A stretch of DNA of 58,000 bases. Source: Cryptomeria japonica. Its lineage: Eukaryota > Streptophyta > Pinopsida > Cupressales > Cupressaceae. The position numbers and the translations under genes were made by a program. The notes under the pieces were generated by a model. That model was not told the origin of the DNA. It saw only the letters and a list, made by a program, of their open reading frames with translations, and ran no database searches. How positions within the stretch are numbered: position 1 is the stretch's first letter; each line of letters starts with the position of its first letter. Location of the stretch: contig NC_081405.1 of assembly GCF_030272615.1 (NCBI RefSeq), positions 19,678,547 through 19,736,546 on the forward strand, written 5' to 3'. Below, piece after piece: positions 1 through 11,647 of the stretch.

Positions 1-2483
1 GATGAGATGATGCATACATGTTGTATGGATGATTATGGTAGAAGTGTTATGGATGCAGTAGCCTAGGCTTATAATGTTAATGGTGAAGGATGGAAAGGTG
101 AAAATGATAATGGATAAATAACAAGTCTATATTATGCAAGGTGAAATGAGATGATAATTCCATGATGGGAATGGATGCAATGACAAAACTAGTGGAAGAG
201 AGGAAAATGGAAGAGGACATGTTTGCACATGAAAAGTATGATTAAGTGGGGATGAGGAATGGAAAGATAGGTTGAATGGATTAGAAACGTGTAAGATAAT
301 GGATGGGGGGGGATCGAGTGTCATATGATAATTATCATTTAGTGAGCACTTAATTTTATTTAGCATGAGATACTATGGACAAAGGTAACTTCATACCACA
401 TACATAGGACTAACTTAATAATAAGAAGGTTAGTCCAACATCTCACAAAGTTGTAGGGAATTTTGATGGGCATGATGTTAGAAAATCAAAAAACAGAAGA
501 AAAGTCCTAGCATAACATGAGATCACAATTATTTATGTGGGAAAAAGGTGAGGCGGGTCAAGAAGACAAAGCACATGAAAATCAAGACCATGCCCCTAGT
601 TTCACCATTTGTAGCACACCATGATATGAGGGATCATGATGACCATGAGTAGATAAAAATAGGAAGTTCAAGATATAGATAAACAAAGATTCAAAAGCAC
701 CAAAGAAATAAAAAGCATCTCAAGTTCCTTGTTCTATAGGGATGGTGGATGGGGTTGATGCAGACTGGTGTCAGGAACAATATATCCTAAAAAGGCCAAA
801 GATGGATCTACTAAGACTAATATTTGTATGAAAACAAACTAGCAAGACACCTGAACCCTCAAGAGGACTAGTAGTTGAAGTACTAGTTGAATAGGGACAA
901 AGTCCTAATGGCACAAGGACGACTAACACATGGGATGGGACCTAAGGACATAATATGTACAAATTAACCTAGGTGATGACACAATATTTACAAGATGTGC
1001 AAGATATACAAGGGGTGGGGATTATGGATTATGATGGTGTTATAACCTAGTTGATTAATGACTTAAAGATAAACATGGTGTTGCCCTATTCAAGCTAGAA
1101 ATTCAAGATGGATGGATGGTGGATGGGGTGTTGTTGATGTGGGAATGATATATCCCAAAATAACACTAGGATTAGGAAGGATACATCCCAATGATGATGA
1201 TTGTATTTTGATAGAGAATTAGATGAAATAGGGATAAATTGGCCAACTGTGATCAATTTTAGGTGTGTACAATTAGTTCTATAATATTAAAAATATTAGA
1301 CTTTAAATCAACAGATATTATAAAAATTATTGTAACATGCTCAACTAATGGTTACTTTCCTCTAGAGAGGCAAGTAAAGATTCAAATTGTAGAAGAAAAG
1401 TAATAACTTATTAAGAAATCAAATATAATTATCAAGAGGATGAAATACTTTTGTGAAGGGGAAGATATTAACAATCTAGCAAAGGGTTTCCTTATATATG
1501 AATTAGAATGTAGAGGGTAGATCAAGCAAGTAAGTAGAATTGTGAAATGGAGCAAGGGATGGAGGTACGAAGAGATATGAATATTTGAGTCACAATAGTA
1601 AACTATGATGATAAATCAAGACTTACAGGAAATATAGGCATTTTGAAATATCCAAAATACTACCTAGATGAAAACTTTGATTTTTTTTCTTACAACTAGA
1701 AGAGATAAATAAAGAATGGGAAAAAGAGAAGGCACAAAAAACTGAAGGAAGATGAGTATCACTAAATAATGGAAAAAAATATATTACAACTCAATAAACC
1801 CAAAGAAAATAGGGATTATGACCTATGCAAGTGAAACTCACATTAATAAGTTGGAATTGTAGGGTTTATGCTAGGAGAAGTGGGGTTGGGCTTGGGCCCA
1901 AACTAGAGATGAAATTATTTTGAAAAAACCTTACTAACACTATATGGGCAAGACATCAAATTTAAAGGGCACAAGAAGACAACACACATGGAACAAAGCA
2001 ATAGAAAATCTCAAAGGTCAAAAGGGTATATAATGATATTAATAAAACAATAATGAGGTGTATCATGTCTCGTTTTCAATTAAATTAGGTATATTATTTA
2101 TTTCATGTTTCCCCTCTAGTCATGTTTTATTGTGTTTTCTTTTCCTTCTTTTTTGAAAAGTATTTCTAAAGTTTATTCTTTTAAGCTGTGTTACTTGTCA
2201 TAGTTCCCCTTCTGAGTATGTCTTTCCTTCTAGCTTTTTTCACCTATCTTCCTAACAAAGTTTTAGAATTATCCATCTTGTCACACGTTCTATCCTTCCA
2301 CCCTCTTTCCATCATATTTTCATACTTTCAAACTTGTCTCTACTAACATGCTTGTTCCTTGACCCATAATGTTTGACTTGTGGTATTTCCAACCCTTAAA
2401 CACTAATATCTTTGCCTTTGATTTCATTCTCCTTCCAATTCCCTAGCACATGTGTTTTAATGCCATTTAATTATTTTCTTTGG
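1..2483. other. Noncoding stretch, no gene recognised
   Basis: A/G-rich to about 2040 and then pyrimidine-rich, with stops in all frames; no protein family is recognisable. An imperfect duplication is visible: a block beginning ggtggatgggg near 745 that runs into atatatcct near 780 recurs near 1118-1160. Possibly a decayed repeat, but I see no termini. Confidence 0.5.
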
Positions 2484-3356
2484 TGTTAGCATTATATTAT
2501 GTGTTGTCATTGATGTCAAATCTTGCGGTCCGGATGTGATATGTTGAGAAGAAGTGTTTGATTAAGGTATGTTGTGTGTTTGGAGGTTTCCCATTTTTAC
2601 CAAATGAGTTTGGTACTTTGGAAGATGTTACTCAGTATTATCTTTGGGTTTGGATTGGTCTAGAGCTCGAGGTTTTGGACCGGATATTGAAGTTGTGCAA
2701 TATAGCTTGTGGATGTGTTTTGGGTCCGACTTTGCAGATGTATGTAGTGTGTTGATATGTTCGATGAGGAATGGTGTAATATGGTCTACTTCTCATTCCT
2801 TCCCACCACCAAAATGTTTAGTGGAGACCTATTTTAGATCTTTGTCTTAGCCGACATTGAGAATTATGTTTTCTAGAGACAGTATATGTAGGAGTACGTT
2901 TTGATGAGATCACATATGGATTTTTGTGTTGAAGACATACGAGATTGAAAGAATCCAATAGTTGTGTGAGTATAGTGTTGCACATTGTTACCGGAAGCAG
3001 TTACGACAGTGCAGACTGTGTTTTTGTGGTGGATTCTCTTTATCTTTCTTTCTTTTTTGGCAGTGAGCCTTTTAGAGCAGTGAGACCACCTACAGTGAGC
3101 ACCTTGATAGTGAGTCATCCTTTATAAAAACCACCTTAACCGGTGTTTATATATTGAGAATTAGCATTCTCCGTGGTTTTTCCCTTCTTGGGTTTTCCAC
3201 ATAAATTCTGGTGTTTCTTATGTCTGATCTATTTTGTGCATGTGCTTTCATATTTTATTAATTCTATTAATTATTCTGGATCTATGGATTAAAGTTAAAA
3301 TAAAATTTTATTGTCAACTGATTCACACCCCCTCTCAGTTGCCTAGATATTCAACA
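2484..3356 (+). repeat. LTR of Copia element RLC-2a (first copy)
   Basis: Begins TGTTAGCATT and ends TTCAACA, followed by a two-base spacer and a TGGTATCAGAGC primer-binding site, the standard end of a plant Copia 5' LTR. The right part (from about 3121) matches ~41036-41269, and the segment around 2633-2754 matches 6042-6160, showing a second copy of the same LTR split by RLG-B. The start is inferred from the TG terminus and its likeness to the RLC-1 LTR start; no matching right-end duplication is available in the window. Confidence 0.75.
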
Positions 3357-3358
3357 AT

Positions 3359-3370
3359 TGGTATCAGAGC
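3359..3370 (+). promoter_or_regulatory. Primer-binding site (initiator tRNA-Met type), RLC-2a
   Basis: TGGTATCAGAGC, two bases after the LTR end. This is the usual plant Copia minus-strand primer site. Confidence 0.9.
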
Positions 3371-3419
3371 TTTAATTCCTTGATATAGAGCTTAATCACT
3401 TGAGGTAGATCTCGATCCA

Positions 3420-3865
3420 ATGGCACACAAGTTATCAACTCCTGTCTTTGAAGGATCTTATTATATCTTATCGAAAGTGAAGATGAGAGGTTATTTGGTT
3501 TCTTTAGGTTACATCACTTGGAAGGTTGTGGAGACTAAGTAGGCTCCACCAGTAAATGCTCTTAACACTCTGAATGAGATTCAAGCTTATGAAGAAAATG
3601 AAAATGCAAGGTATGCTATCTTCAATGCATTATCAAAACTGAATTGACTAAGGTTATCTCTTTGAATACTGCTTATGAGGCTTGGTAGAAGCTGAAAAAT
3701 ATCTATGAAGGAAATGAAAGAGTTAAGTTGACAAAGAGGCTAATAGCTAAGATAAGATACAAAAACTTGAAGATGGAAGTAGAATAAGACATTGTAAGCT
3801 ATTTTGAGAAGGTTGACACCGCAGTGAATGAAATCAGAGAACTTGGAGGCACCTTGTGTAATGAA
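3420..3865 (+). pseudogene. Copia gag N-terminus, broken (RLC-2a)
   Basis: The translation starts MAHKLSTPVFEGSYY and runs through a GYLVSLGY segment and an AIFNALS segment, the pattern of a Copia Gag N-terminal domain (DUF4219/UBN2 type). In-frame stops follow VETK and the ALSKTE region, and others replace Trp codons. The frame ends at LGGTL.NE where the LTR-like insert begins at 3866. The same gag with the same insertion point occurs at 41333-41779. Gag would form the cytoplasmic virus-like particle; this copy cannot. Confidence 0.75.
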
Positions 3866-6041
3866 TGATACGAGGGATACTTTTTCACTAAAAATTGAAG
3901 TGTCTCCAATACTACTGACTTTAGCATCATCAAAAAGAGATAAAAAAAAAGAACCCAACGCAACTTGAGCGAGGTCAAAAGGAGCTTGTATACTCAAGTT
4001 ATGGCCAGTCAAAGTTTGGTCAAACTAGTACCTAAGGCCGTCAAAAATGTGGAAAAAATGATCATCTCAGAATTCATTGAAATTAGTGTCAAATTGAAGA
4101 GATCATTGGCACGATCCCAACGATGCTCGTTTCGTCAAAATCTAAGTCCATATGCAAAAGTTATCGCAAGTTAAAGTCGGCATCTTTAGATGATGCCAAC
4201 ATGCTGACGTGGCATATCCACACAATACGGCTGTGACATTGAAGTGAATCCTTGTGTCAACTTATTTATCTCACTCAAATGACTTGGCACAAATACACTT
4301 CAGCCAACCAATACTAGGTTCCTTAACCCTTCACACCTTGTACTCACAAACCTTCACCAAATCACCCAAATGGGGTTTCCAACTTCAATGGCTTAAACAA
4401 ACATGAATCAGGGGTTCAACACACCTATGACACCCTGAAAAAAGATTCCACATACCCAAGATGATCGGTTCAGTCCCCAATACACCAAAACAACACTTAA
4501 CTAGTTTATTCCTACTAGCCCTTCAAACCGGTATTTGCACATAAATCAAAAACTTTCCAAAATACTTAACCAACAAATTACATTTCCTGATACCCTTTTG
4601 AGAGTACAATAACATATGTCAAAATTAGGTGTGACTCCTTTGGAAAAACTGTATGGAACAGTACCCTGCAACTTTTCAACTAGGCCCAATTAGCCCACTT
4701 TTCCAAAGGAACACCCCTTAGATCACAACTCCAGACCTTCACACCCAAAAAAATTCTTAGGAAATGTTTCAAAACAAAATATTTTCAGGGTTTTAGGCAA
4801 TGCCATGCCCATTTACCTATTCAAAAACAAAACCCTCACTTTTAGGAACCCAAGCCTAGGGCTTTCCTAATCTCTCACTTCCGGTCACTTCTGGACCCAA
4901 CCAAAGGATCCAACACCATTAAAATGACTTGTGTGGACATAATCCATCATAAAATGCTGCCCTCATTCAATGAAAAACTCTTAGACTAATACATGGCATC
5001 GGTTATGCTCTTTGTCAACTTGTGACTCATCGCCCCTAAGGTATCCTCATGCATTTATGTTATCTCCTGCATTCTCAAAGTTAGAAAAACTTATCTTACA
5101 ATGTTTTAAACCCATTCCACAAGCCACAGTTATTACATAAAGCAGAATGGGTCAGATTTACAAAATGACTCTCAAAAACCCTCTTAAACTGTCAACTACA
5201 ACTGTTTATAGAACAGTAAAATATAAATTGATCAAATTTGAATAAAACTATATGCCACCAATTGGAAAAGGAAGGTAATTCAATGGATATTCATAACAAA
5301 TCAAAAGATAGTGTCATTCAATGCCTCTTGGTACGGAAAATAGTCCAAACTCAGACCAGTAGCGTTCGAATTCACAGGGAATTTTCAAAACTTCAATGCT
5401 TTATTGCCTTTTATCATCAAATTACAAATCTTCCCCCTTTTCATTTGAGGGAAAGGGACATGTTTATACCCCTACAACCCATAAAACTGACTCAACCACC
5501 TTTTAAACTCCACTTGACCATTCGAGACATAAAACTGCCCTTTACAAAGAAAAGTTGCTCATGACAACATTTCTCAAAAATGACAACTTTCAACATTTTG
5601 CTAAACCATGACCTTAAACACATTGAAATTGGTCCAAATAGACATGAAAGGACCTTTGGAACCAACTTTTACATTATTACATCAATTTGACCCATTTTGA
5701 CTCATTTGCACAATATTGGCCAAATCGGGACCTTCCTAGGACCAACTAGACAACTTGATTACATGAATGGTCAAATGACCTTATTACAATGCTATTGGTC
5801 TTTTTGATGCCATATAGGTCATTGGAATCAGGAGGTACACTTGGTTCACTTGGTACTCCTGCACTAGACATGGACCAAACTGTGAGCGATACGTGGCAGA
5901 CGTACAATAACATGGCTTGTTGAGTTAGTAGGTGATATGTCATTCCATTGGCTGGGTTGGCAGTTGAGTCATCTTTGGCAGAGAATAGCAAGGCGACATG
6001 TGGCAGCCTGTCGGGTACCTCCTTCGTCTGTCGGTTTGTTG
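3866..6041 (+). mobile_element. LTR-like insert in RLC-2a gag, 3' truncated
   Basis: Starts TGATACGAGGG directly after ATGAA (3861-3865), the same position and sequence as the complete copy at 41780-43166, which is bounded by an ATGAA duplication and TGATC/GATCA ends. This copy is interrupted by a 1.63 kb insertion (4240-5866) and stops near 6041, where it abuts a piece of RLC-2 LTR, so its right end was lost. No coding capacity seen. Confidence 0.7.
4240..5866. mobile_element. 1.63 kb insertion with 5-bp duplication GACAT
   Basis: Flanked by GACAT at 4235-4239 and 5867-5871. The paralogous segment near 42145-42160 runs straight through with a single GACAT followed by GGACCAAAC, so this is an occupied site against an empty one. 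The insert starts TGAAGTG and ends CTGCACTA, and has no convincing ORF. The 5-bp duplication and TG start suggest a solo LTR whose terminal CA has changed, but a non-autonomous element of another class is possible. Confidence 0.7.
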
Positions 6042-6160
6042 AATAGTATTATCTTTAGGTCTGGATTGGTCAGGACCTCAAGGTTTTGGACTGGATATTG
6101 AAGTTGTGTAATATAGTTTGTGGATGTGTTTTGGGTCCTCACCTTTTCTAATGTATGTAG
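6042..6160 (+). repeat. Left piece of second RLC-2 LTR, split by RLG-B
   Basis: About 120 bases closely match 2633-2754 of the RLC-2a LTR (both share TATTGAAGTTGTG and GGATGTGTTTTGGGTCC). The match stops exactly where the RLG-B LTR begins at 6161. The continuation of this LTR resumes near 41036 on the far side of RLG-B, with about 0.37 kb missing. Confidence 0.75.
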
Positions 6161-6699
6161 TGTTGTCCTCATTTTTGTTTTCAAAAATGAAGGACCATTA
6201 CATAAAAAATTGTCAAAAAATGGAAATTTTACTCTATGACATGCTTCCCGAGTTAGGATTTCGCCTTATCCTTGGACTAGCTTAATCCTCAATCCATCCT
6301 CGAACCACGTTTTAAATTTCATCGCATTCTGGGTTCGTTTGCTATGTCTTTCCTTCAATTTTGGGTTTTTCCTCCCTGACTACAGGTGGGAAATTTTCCT
6401 TGAATTGCAAGTTTTAATGTTTTTTTTAGTTTTGGTCTTTGTAGGGAATTTTTTGGCTAATTAAAAGTGCACTTTATTGAAAAAAGAACTTGTAACTTAC
6501 CTTTTATTTCCCCCTTGATGCCTTTTGGCTTTTTAAGTTATGATAGGGATTTTTTGGATAAGTTAAAAGTTAATTTTAAATTGCATATTTATAAATAACT
6601 TGTAATTCTTTTCTAAAACCCCTATTTTAATGTCTTTTGCTTGTATAGGGATTTTAAACCTCTATTACATGTGTTAAGTTATTAAAACTTGTTGAAGGG

Positions 6700-7010
6700 A
6701 TTTCATTTTCCCTTTACAAGTAATTTGTAACTTGGACATCTCTCTCCAAAACCCGATTTTGTCTAGAAATGAAATTAAGTGACATTTAAAACTTGCTATT
6801 TTGCCCAAAAAACCCGATTTTCTCCATAAAGTGCAAATTGAGGAATTTTGAACTTGTAATTTCATTTCTAAAACCTGATTTTGCCTTGTTGAGAGAAAAG
6901 TGACAATTAAAACTTGCTATATGGGAAATAAAACCCAATTTTCTCTATTGCATATGAATACATGAATTAAAACTTGTATTTTCTTCCCAAAAACCCGATT
7001 TTCCTCTCCT
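6700..7010 (+). repeat. Degenerate ~60-bp tandem repeats in RLG-B U3
   Basis: Five units, each with an AACTTGYNATTT segment followed by AAAACCCGATTTTNTC, centred near 6755, 6815, 6877, 6940 and 6996. The same array is present at 32530-32830 and, reverse-complemented, around 20100-20410 in the inverted solo LTR, so it predates the divergence of all three LTR copies. Confidence 0.7.
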
Positions 7011-8032
7011 AAGCCAATTTTGCCACAAATTCTTCCCAATTTTTTGTCGAGAAATTCATGGAGCAAGGAGGCATTTTTGTTTCTAGGCGGTTTTTGTGAG
7101 CTATGGGACACGTTGTTTCTGTTTTAGTAATGATTTAACCCTCATTTTTTGCTAAAACGGTTTACCACATGGTTCTTTGAATCCATGTTTTGGGGAATTT
7201 AAACTTCATGAAGTTGCAATCTCCTAAGGCGTTTTTGCCTTTCATACCTAGGCGTTGAAGTTGGAGGGAGATTTGGCCACTTCTTGTGCCATTTAACTTA
7301 CATTTGGTGCCATGTTTTGATGCTTATGGTGTTTTGGTAAAACGTGGCAAGGGTTTTCAAATGCGGTCTATTCTCTATTTAAGAGTTTTTCTTCCTTCTT
7401 TCAAATATTGATCATCTTTTGAAGAGGCATTTTCAGATTGAAACAAGGTATGATTTCTTTTCTTTTCTTGTTTCATTTTCTTGTTTTCTTGTTTTCTTAT
7501 TTTTCCTTTCTAGGTGTAGATTTGTATATATGTTGATTTTGCCCCAAAAATCAGTTTTGTGAGAGAGATTTTCCCCTTTGAAAAGCAATTTTTGAATTGC
7601 ATTGTTCTTCTCCATTTTCCCTCTTTAATTGTATTCGAGATTTTAAATCCCAATTACAAGTTGGATGAAAATCATTGTTCTTCCCTTACAGTTAAAAAAA
7701 AAATTTAACCATCTTTTGTTGAAATTCCAAGTTGCAAAGATAAAAAATACCCATCTTTTCAAAATAGGGTTTTAAGAACCGGATTGCATGTCTAAAGTTC
7801 TTCCCCTTTTCTTGGAAATGACATTCCCAAAATCTTCTCATTTTTATCCATCCATATTGCCTATATCCGTACTTTCCGTTCATGTCATTTCCCGCAAGTC
7901 TAATTCTCATTTTTCACTCATTTTTCCATTTTCCATTTTACAAGTATACTTGCATTCGGGTTTTAAAAATCCGATTGCATGTGCACTCTTCCCAAACTTG
8001 TATACTTGTAAAATTTTCCCTAAGATCCAAAA

Positions 8033-9123
8033 TTGGTCAATGTCAAGATTCCTAGCATTTCCCATTTATTTCCCATCTTTCTCTCACAAAAACGTGAAAT
8101 GCAAGGGTTGGAGTTCTTCCCATTTGAAGGAGGAAAAATGTTGGTTGTAGCTGATTATGATGTTGCTTTAACACTTTTAAGTCTTCATCGCAGTATGCTA
8201 GGTTGCCCTTCAATGCCAGATTTGTTGTCATCTCTAATTCCAAAGAAGATGGAGTATAAATATGACAAGTACCAAAATGAGGTTTCACCTTCTCAAGTTT
8301 CCTCTCTTTTAGATCGCATAAAAGATACAGAGATAGGGCATGTGGACATGTCAGAATTTGTCAAGAGGGTGGAGGATCCACAAGATAACAATATGCAGCG
8401 GTTGTTGGACAACCATATCCATCATGCATCTTATTTTCTAGTGGCTGCACTACAACCTGAATTTGTTCTCGCTTGCGCCCATCACTTTGACAAGGAGATG
8501 AGAACCATTAAAAATGATGATGGTGAAGCAATAATCCACCTTGATGCAGATGCAATTGAGAAAGTCTTCAGAATACCACCAGCACTTGTTTATATGGAGA
8601 TTTCCAAAGATAGTGCAGCTGAGTACTATGTCAAAAGGGAAAAGGACTGCAAATGTCATATTAACAAGTGGATTCATGAGCCACGAGCTACCTTCTCAAG
8701 GTGAGCTAAGTTATATCATTGTGACTTCAAATGGGAGATTGGAGACATCATAACTCTCCTCAACAAGATGATGGGTCTTGAACATTCTAATGTTTTTGAG
8801 CCCTGGATGTACCAGTTCATCATGTTCATAAGGCAGTTCCATCATATATCATGGGGAGAAGTCATCAGTGTTACCTTGTACGAGCAACTTGCAACAGTTC
8901 CTTCCACCATGACTTTCTACATGAACTCATACTTGGTGCATTTGGCAGCTTCACTTAGACATTTTCCCTGGTCTTTCTACCAAGGGTGACCGCTCTCTTA
9001 TACCTATATGGGAATACTATGATCAACTACCTTTGAGACCCAAAAAATTGCATTTCAGAAGAGTTCAAAATGCATTCTTCGGTTACTTCATGTGCCCATT
9101 TGACAAAACTCTAAAGAACAGAA
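8033..9123 (+). pseudogene. U3-encoded ORF of RLG-B, N-terminal part (5' LTR)
   Basis: Function unknown. The first in-frame Met at 8033 has its counterpart at 33852 in the 3' LTR; a later Met before LVVADYDVALTLL is an alternative start. The protein looks globular, with FDKEMRTIKNDDGEA, an IPPALVYMEIS segment, a MMGLEHSNVFEPWMYQF segment and an SYLVHLAASLRHFP segment. It is only loosely reminiscent of plant mobile domain (PMD) proteins and I do not assign it. Breaks: TGA at 8702-8704 (Trp TGG in the other copy) and an extra T in the run near 8962 that shifts the frame. The RLC-1 Copia insertion cuts it at 9123; the insertion plus duplication is 7590 bp, so the frame resumes unchanged at 16714. 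Confidence 0.7.
9119..9123 (+). repeat. Left target-site duplication CAGAA of RLC-1
   Basis: CAGAA directly precedes the TGTTGG LTR start and recurs at 16709-16713 directly after the 3' LTR. The paralogous empty site lies near 34936. Confidence 0.95.
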
Positions 9124-10643
9124 TGTTGGCATTATAACAGACAAGGAGATATTGTTGGCATTTCAATAAGGATATTGAGAAGTTTGTTGATGATTATGGA
9201 TATAACTGACTAAGGATGTTTACTGTCTTAATATTATTAATTTGTCATTGATGTCAAGAAATTGATTTTCTAATTCAATATGATGTTGCCATATCTTAAG
9301 AAGTATGATTTGATGAGTATAAAGATGTCAGTAAAAGACACAAAAAGAATGTGATGAATAAATGGAGGAATAAGTTATTCAATGGGCAACTATTATCGAG
9401 TTAGACAATGATGAGATCATGATGTTTAGATTGTTTTGATATCATACATATGTTATTGATTGTAAGGTTAATACTATACTATGTTACCGAGCAAAGAACC
9501 TAGTTGATAAACCCTAAGGAACCTAGTCGGTAAACCCTAAGGTTATCGCTATCGGTTAATGAAGGCGGTATGTCTACTGAGTGAAGTTTAGTATTTACCG
9601 AGTTGCAACCGAGTAGTAACAGAATGCATTGAATGAATAAAAGAATTATTTAATGAAGGAAGATGATGAGCTGGCTATGATTAAATGATTGGTATGTCGT
9701 GCATGAAGTTTTTTAAAGAATCTATGGCAAAGGAAAATCGACAGGAAGATCTACAGCTCAGTTTGAACCGCAACACCCTAGCACAAGTTCCAAGAATGTA
9801 TGCAAGTTCCAAGGTAGGGTAAAACATTTTCAGATCGAAGGATACATTGAACCTGGTCAAAGTTTGAAGATCTGATGGCTATGATTGATCATGGGAAATG
9901 TGATCAAAGAGATTCAGCGGTTGGCGAATTGTTTATAAATAAGGAACTGCTGATAAACAATGTATGCGGGCAAGTGTATGCACAGGGATGCTACACAGTG
10001 ATTACTAAGCATAGAAGCTTGAAGACCTGTTTGAATAACAGACTATAGAGCCCAACACATGGACAAGATTAGTCCTATTGTATTGAGCAAATAAGAATCT
10101 ACTTTAGCATTTTAGATGTGAAGTTGCAAATAGATTTTTATTACTTTTATTTTGTAAAGTGACAGAAAATCTCTTAATCGAGTGGACTTAACAGTCTTAT
10201 TTGTAAAACCCTCTAGCAAGGTGACATTCTGATTGAGTGTTTGAAATCCTTTAACAAGGTCACTTCTAACAAGGTGAAGATCCTAACAAATCTGAGGGAA
10301 ATCCCTTAACCGGGTCACATCTAGCAATGTGTTTGTAATCTTTAATAGGATTTGCTTTTAACAGAGCATACTCTAGAAGAGTATATTTCTTAGTGGGTCC
10401 GAAATCCCACAGTGGTTTTTCCCTATTTTGGTTTTCACGTTAAATCTAGTGTTATGAGTGTTATGATGTTTATATGCTTTTGAGTTTGCATGTTTGGCAG
10501 TTTTGGTTATATTGCTAAAGTATATGTTACCGAGGTTGAATCTGTTGTTTTTATGGAAGATTAAGTTTGTATGATTCACCCCCACCCCCCTCTCATCTTA
10601 TTAGCTTGGCATATGTACTTAACATTAAGTATCAGAACTATCA
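9124..10643 (+). repeat. 5' LTR of RLC-1
   Basis: Starts TGTTGGCATT and ends AACTATCA. TATAAATA at 9932-9939 is the likely TATA box. The first ~28 bases are a partial duplicate of the start: TTGTTGGCATT recurs at 9152 after a purine run (see Findings). The LTR carries repeated ACCGAG and CTAGCAAGGTGA-like motifs. Confidence 0.95.
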
Positions 10644-10645
10644 AT

Positions 10646-10657
10646 TGGTATCAGAGC
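10646..10657 (+). promoter_or_regulatory. Primer-binding site of RLC-1
   Basis: TGGTATCAGAGC, two bases after the LTR end; complementary to the 3' end of plant initiator tRNA-Met as in most plant Copia elements. Confidence 0.95.
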
Positions 10658-10708
10658 TTTGGACTCTGGAAGAAAAAGTTTAAAGGTACTTGAGGCAAAG
10701 ATCCAAAG

Positions 10709-11647
10709 ATGTATAAGAGGGATGCACCGAAGCTGAACAAGTCAAGTTTCTCTACATGGCAGAAAAGGATGAAGCTGCACCTATCAGGAGTTGGAGAATA
10801 TGCTACATATTATCTGGAGAATGATTTCATCACACTGAGCACCTATCCATTGACAATGGAAGAGATAAAGGCAAAGCAAGAACATATTCAAACAATGATT
10901 GAAATAACATCTACATTGATCGACTCAGAGTTTAATGATCTAGAAGGTTGCAATGATGCAAAGGCAATGTGGGACAAGCTCATATCTGTGTATGGCGGTG
11001 ATGAACATGTTCAAAGAGAAAAAGTGGACAGTCTAATAGGACAACTTGAATCTATGAGGATGAATGAAGGTGAGAACATAAACCAATACAGTACAAGACT
11101 AAAGGAGATTGTCAATCAAATCAAAGGAGCAGGTGGAACTATTGAAGAAAAGGATATAACAAGTAAGTTGTTAAGAACCCTTCTACTAGCTTATGCAATT
11201 CGAGTATCTGAAATCAATGAATTGAGGTCTGCACCCAATATGTTAGTTTCTTTAGATGCTACTATTGGTAAGCTACATGCATTTGAGTTAAGTAACTTTG
11301 ATAACAGTGGGTCATTGGTAAATAAAGTTGAATCTACATTTAGTTCTTTTCATATTGGTGAATCTAATGATTACAATGATAGAACGAGTAAGTACACTAA
11401 AAGGGATCACAGTGGAGCAAGTGAAAGATTTCGCAAGTACATGGAGGAAGTACACAAACTGTATGAGGAAATCAGAAAGCAAGAAGAGTTTGAAGCACTA
11501 TTAGCCAGAAGGTTACCGAGAGGCAAAGGTAAGTATAAAGGAAAACTACCTTTGAAATGTTTCAATTGTGATAAGATAGGACATATGGCTTCTAACTGTC
11601 CTGATAAAGATTATACTGAAAAAAGATATTATCGAGATGATAGATAG
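10709..11647 (+). pseudogene. gag: Copia Gag (RLC-1)
   Basis: Structural capsid protein forming cytoplasmic virus-like particles. 312 codons from the first ATG, 51 bases after the primer site. The N-terminus has FSTWQKRMKLHL, the middle has AKAMWDKLISVYGG and a QLESMRMNEGENINQYSTR segment (UBN2-type Gag), and the C-terminus has a zinc knuckle CFNCDKIGHMASNC at 11558-11599. The frame ends at TAG 11645-11647, but pol continues in the same frame, so the ancestor probably had one fused gag-pol polyprotein and this TAG is likely a C-to-T change at a CAG codon. No other break in gag. Confidence 0.9.

Noticed and set aside
1-2483. Possible host gene at the left edge
   Set aside because: No open frame with coding character; the only small ORF (127-366, minus) is low-complexity.
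5238-5564. 108-codon plus-strand ORF in the 1.63 kb insertion
   Set aside because: Biased composition and no family features or counterpart elsewhere; treated as chance.
7788-8150. 120-codon ORF upstream of the U3-ORF, also at 33607-33969
   Set aside because: Overlaps the U3-ORF start in another frame and is dominated by AT-rich noncoding repeats; conservation is explained by LTR homology.
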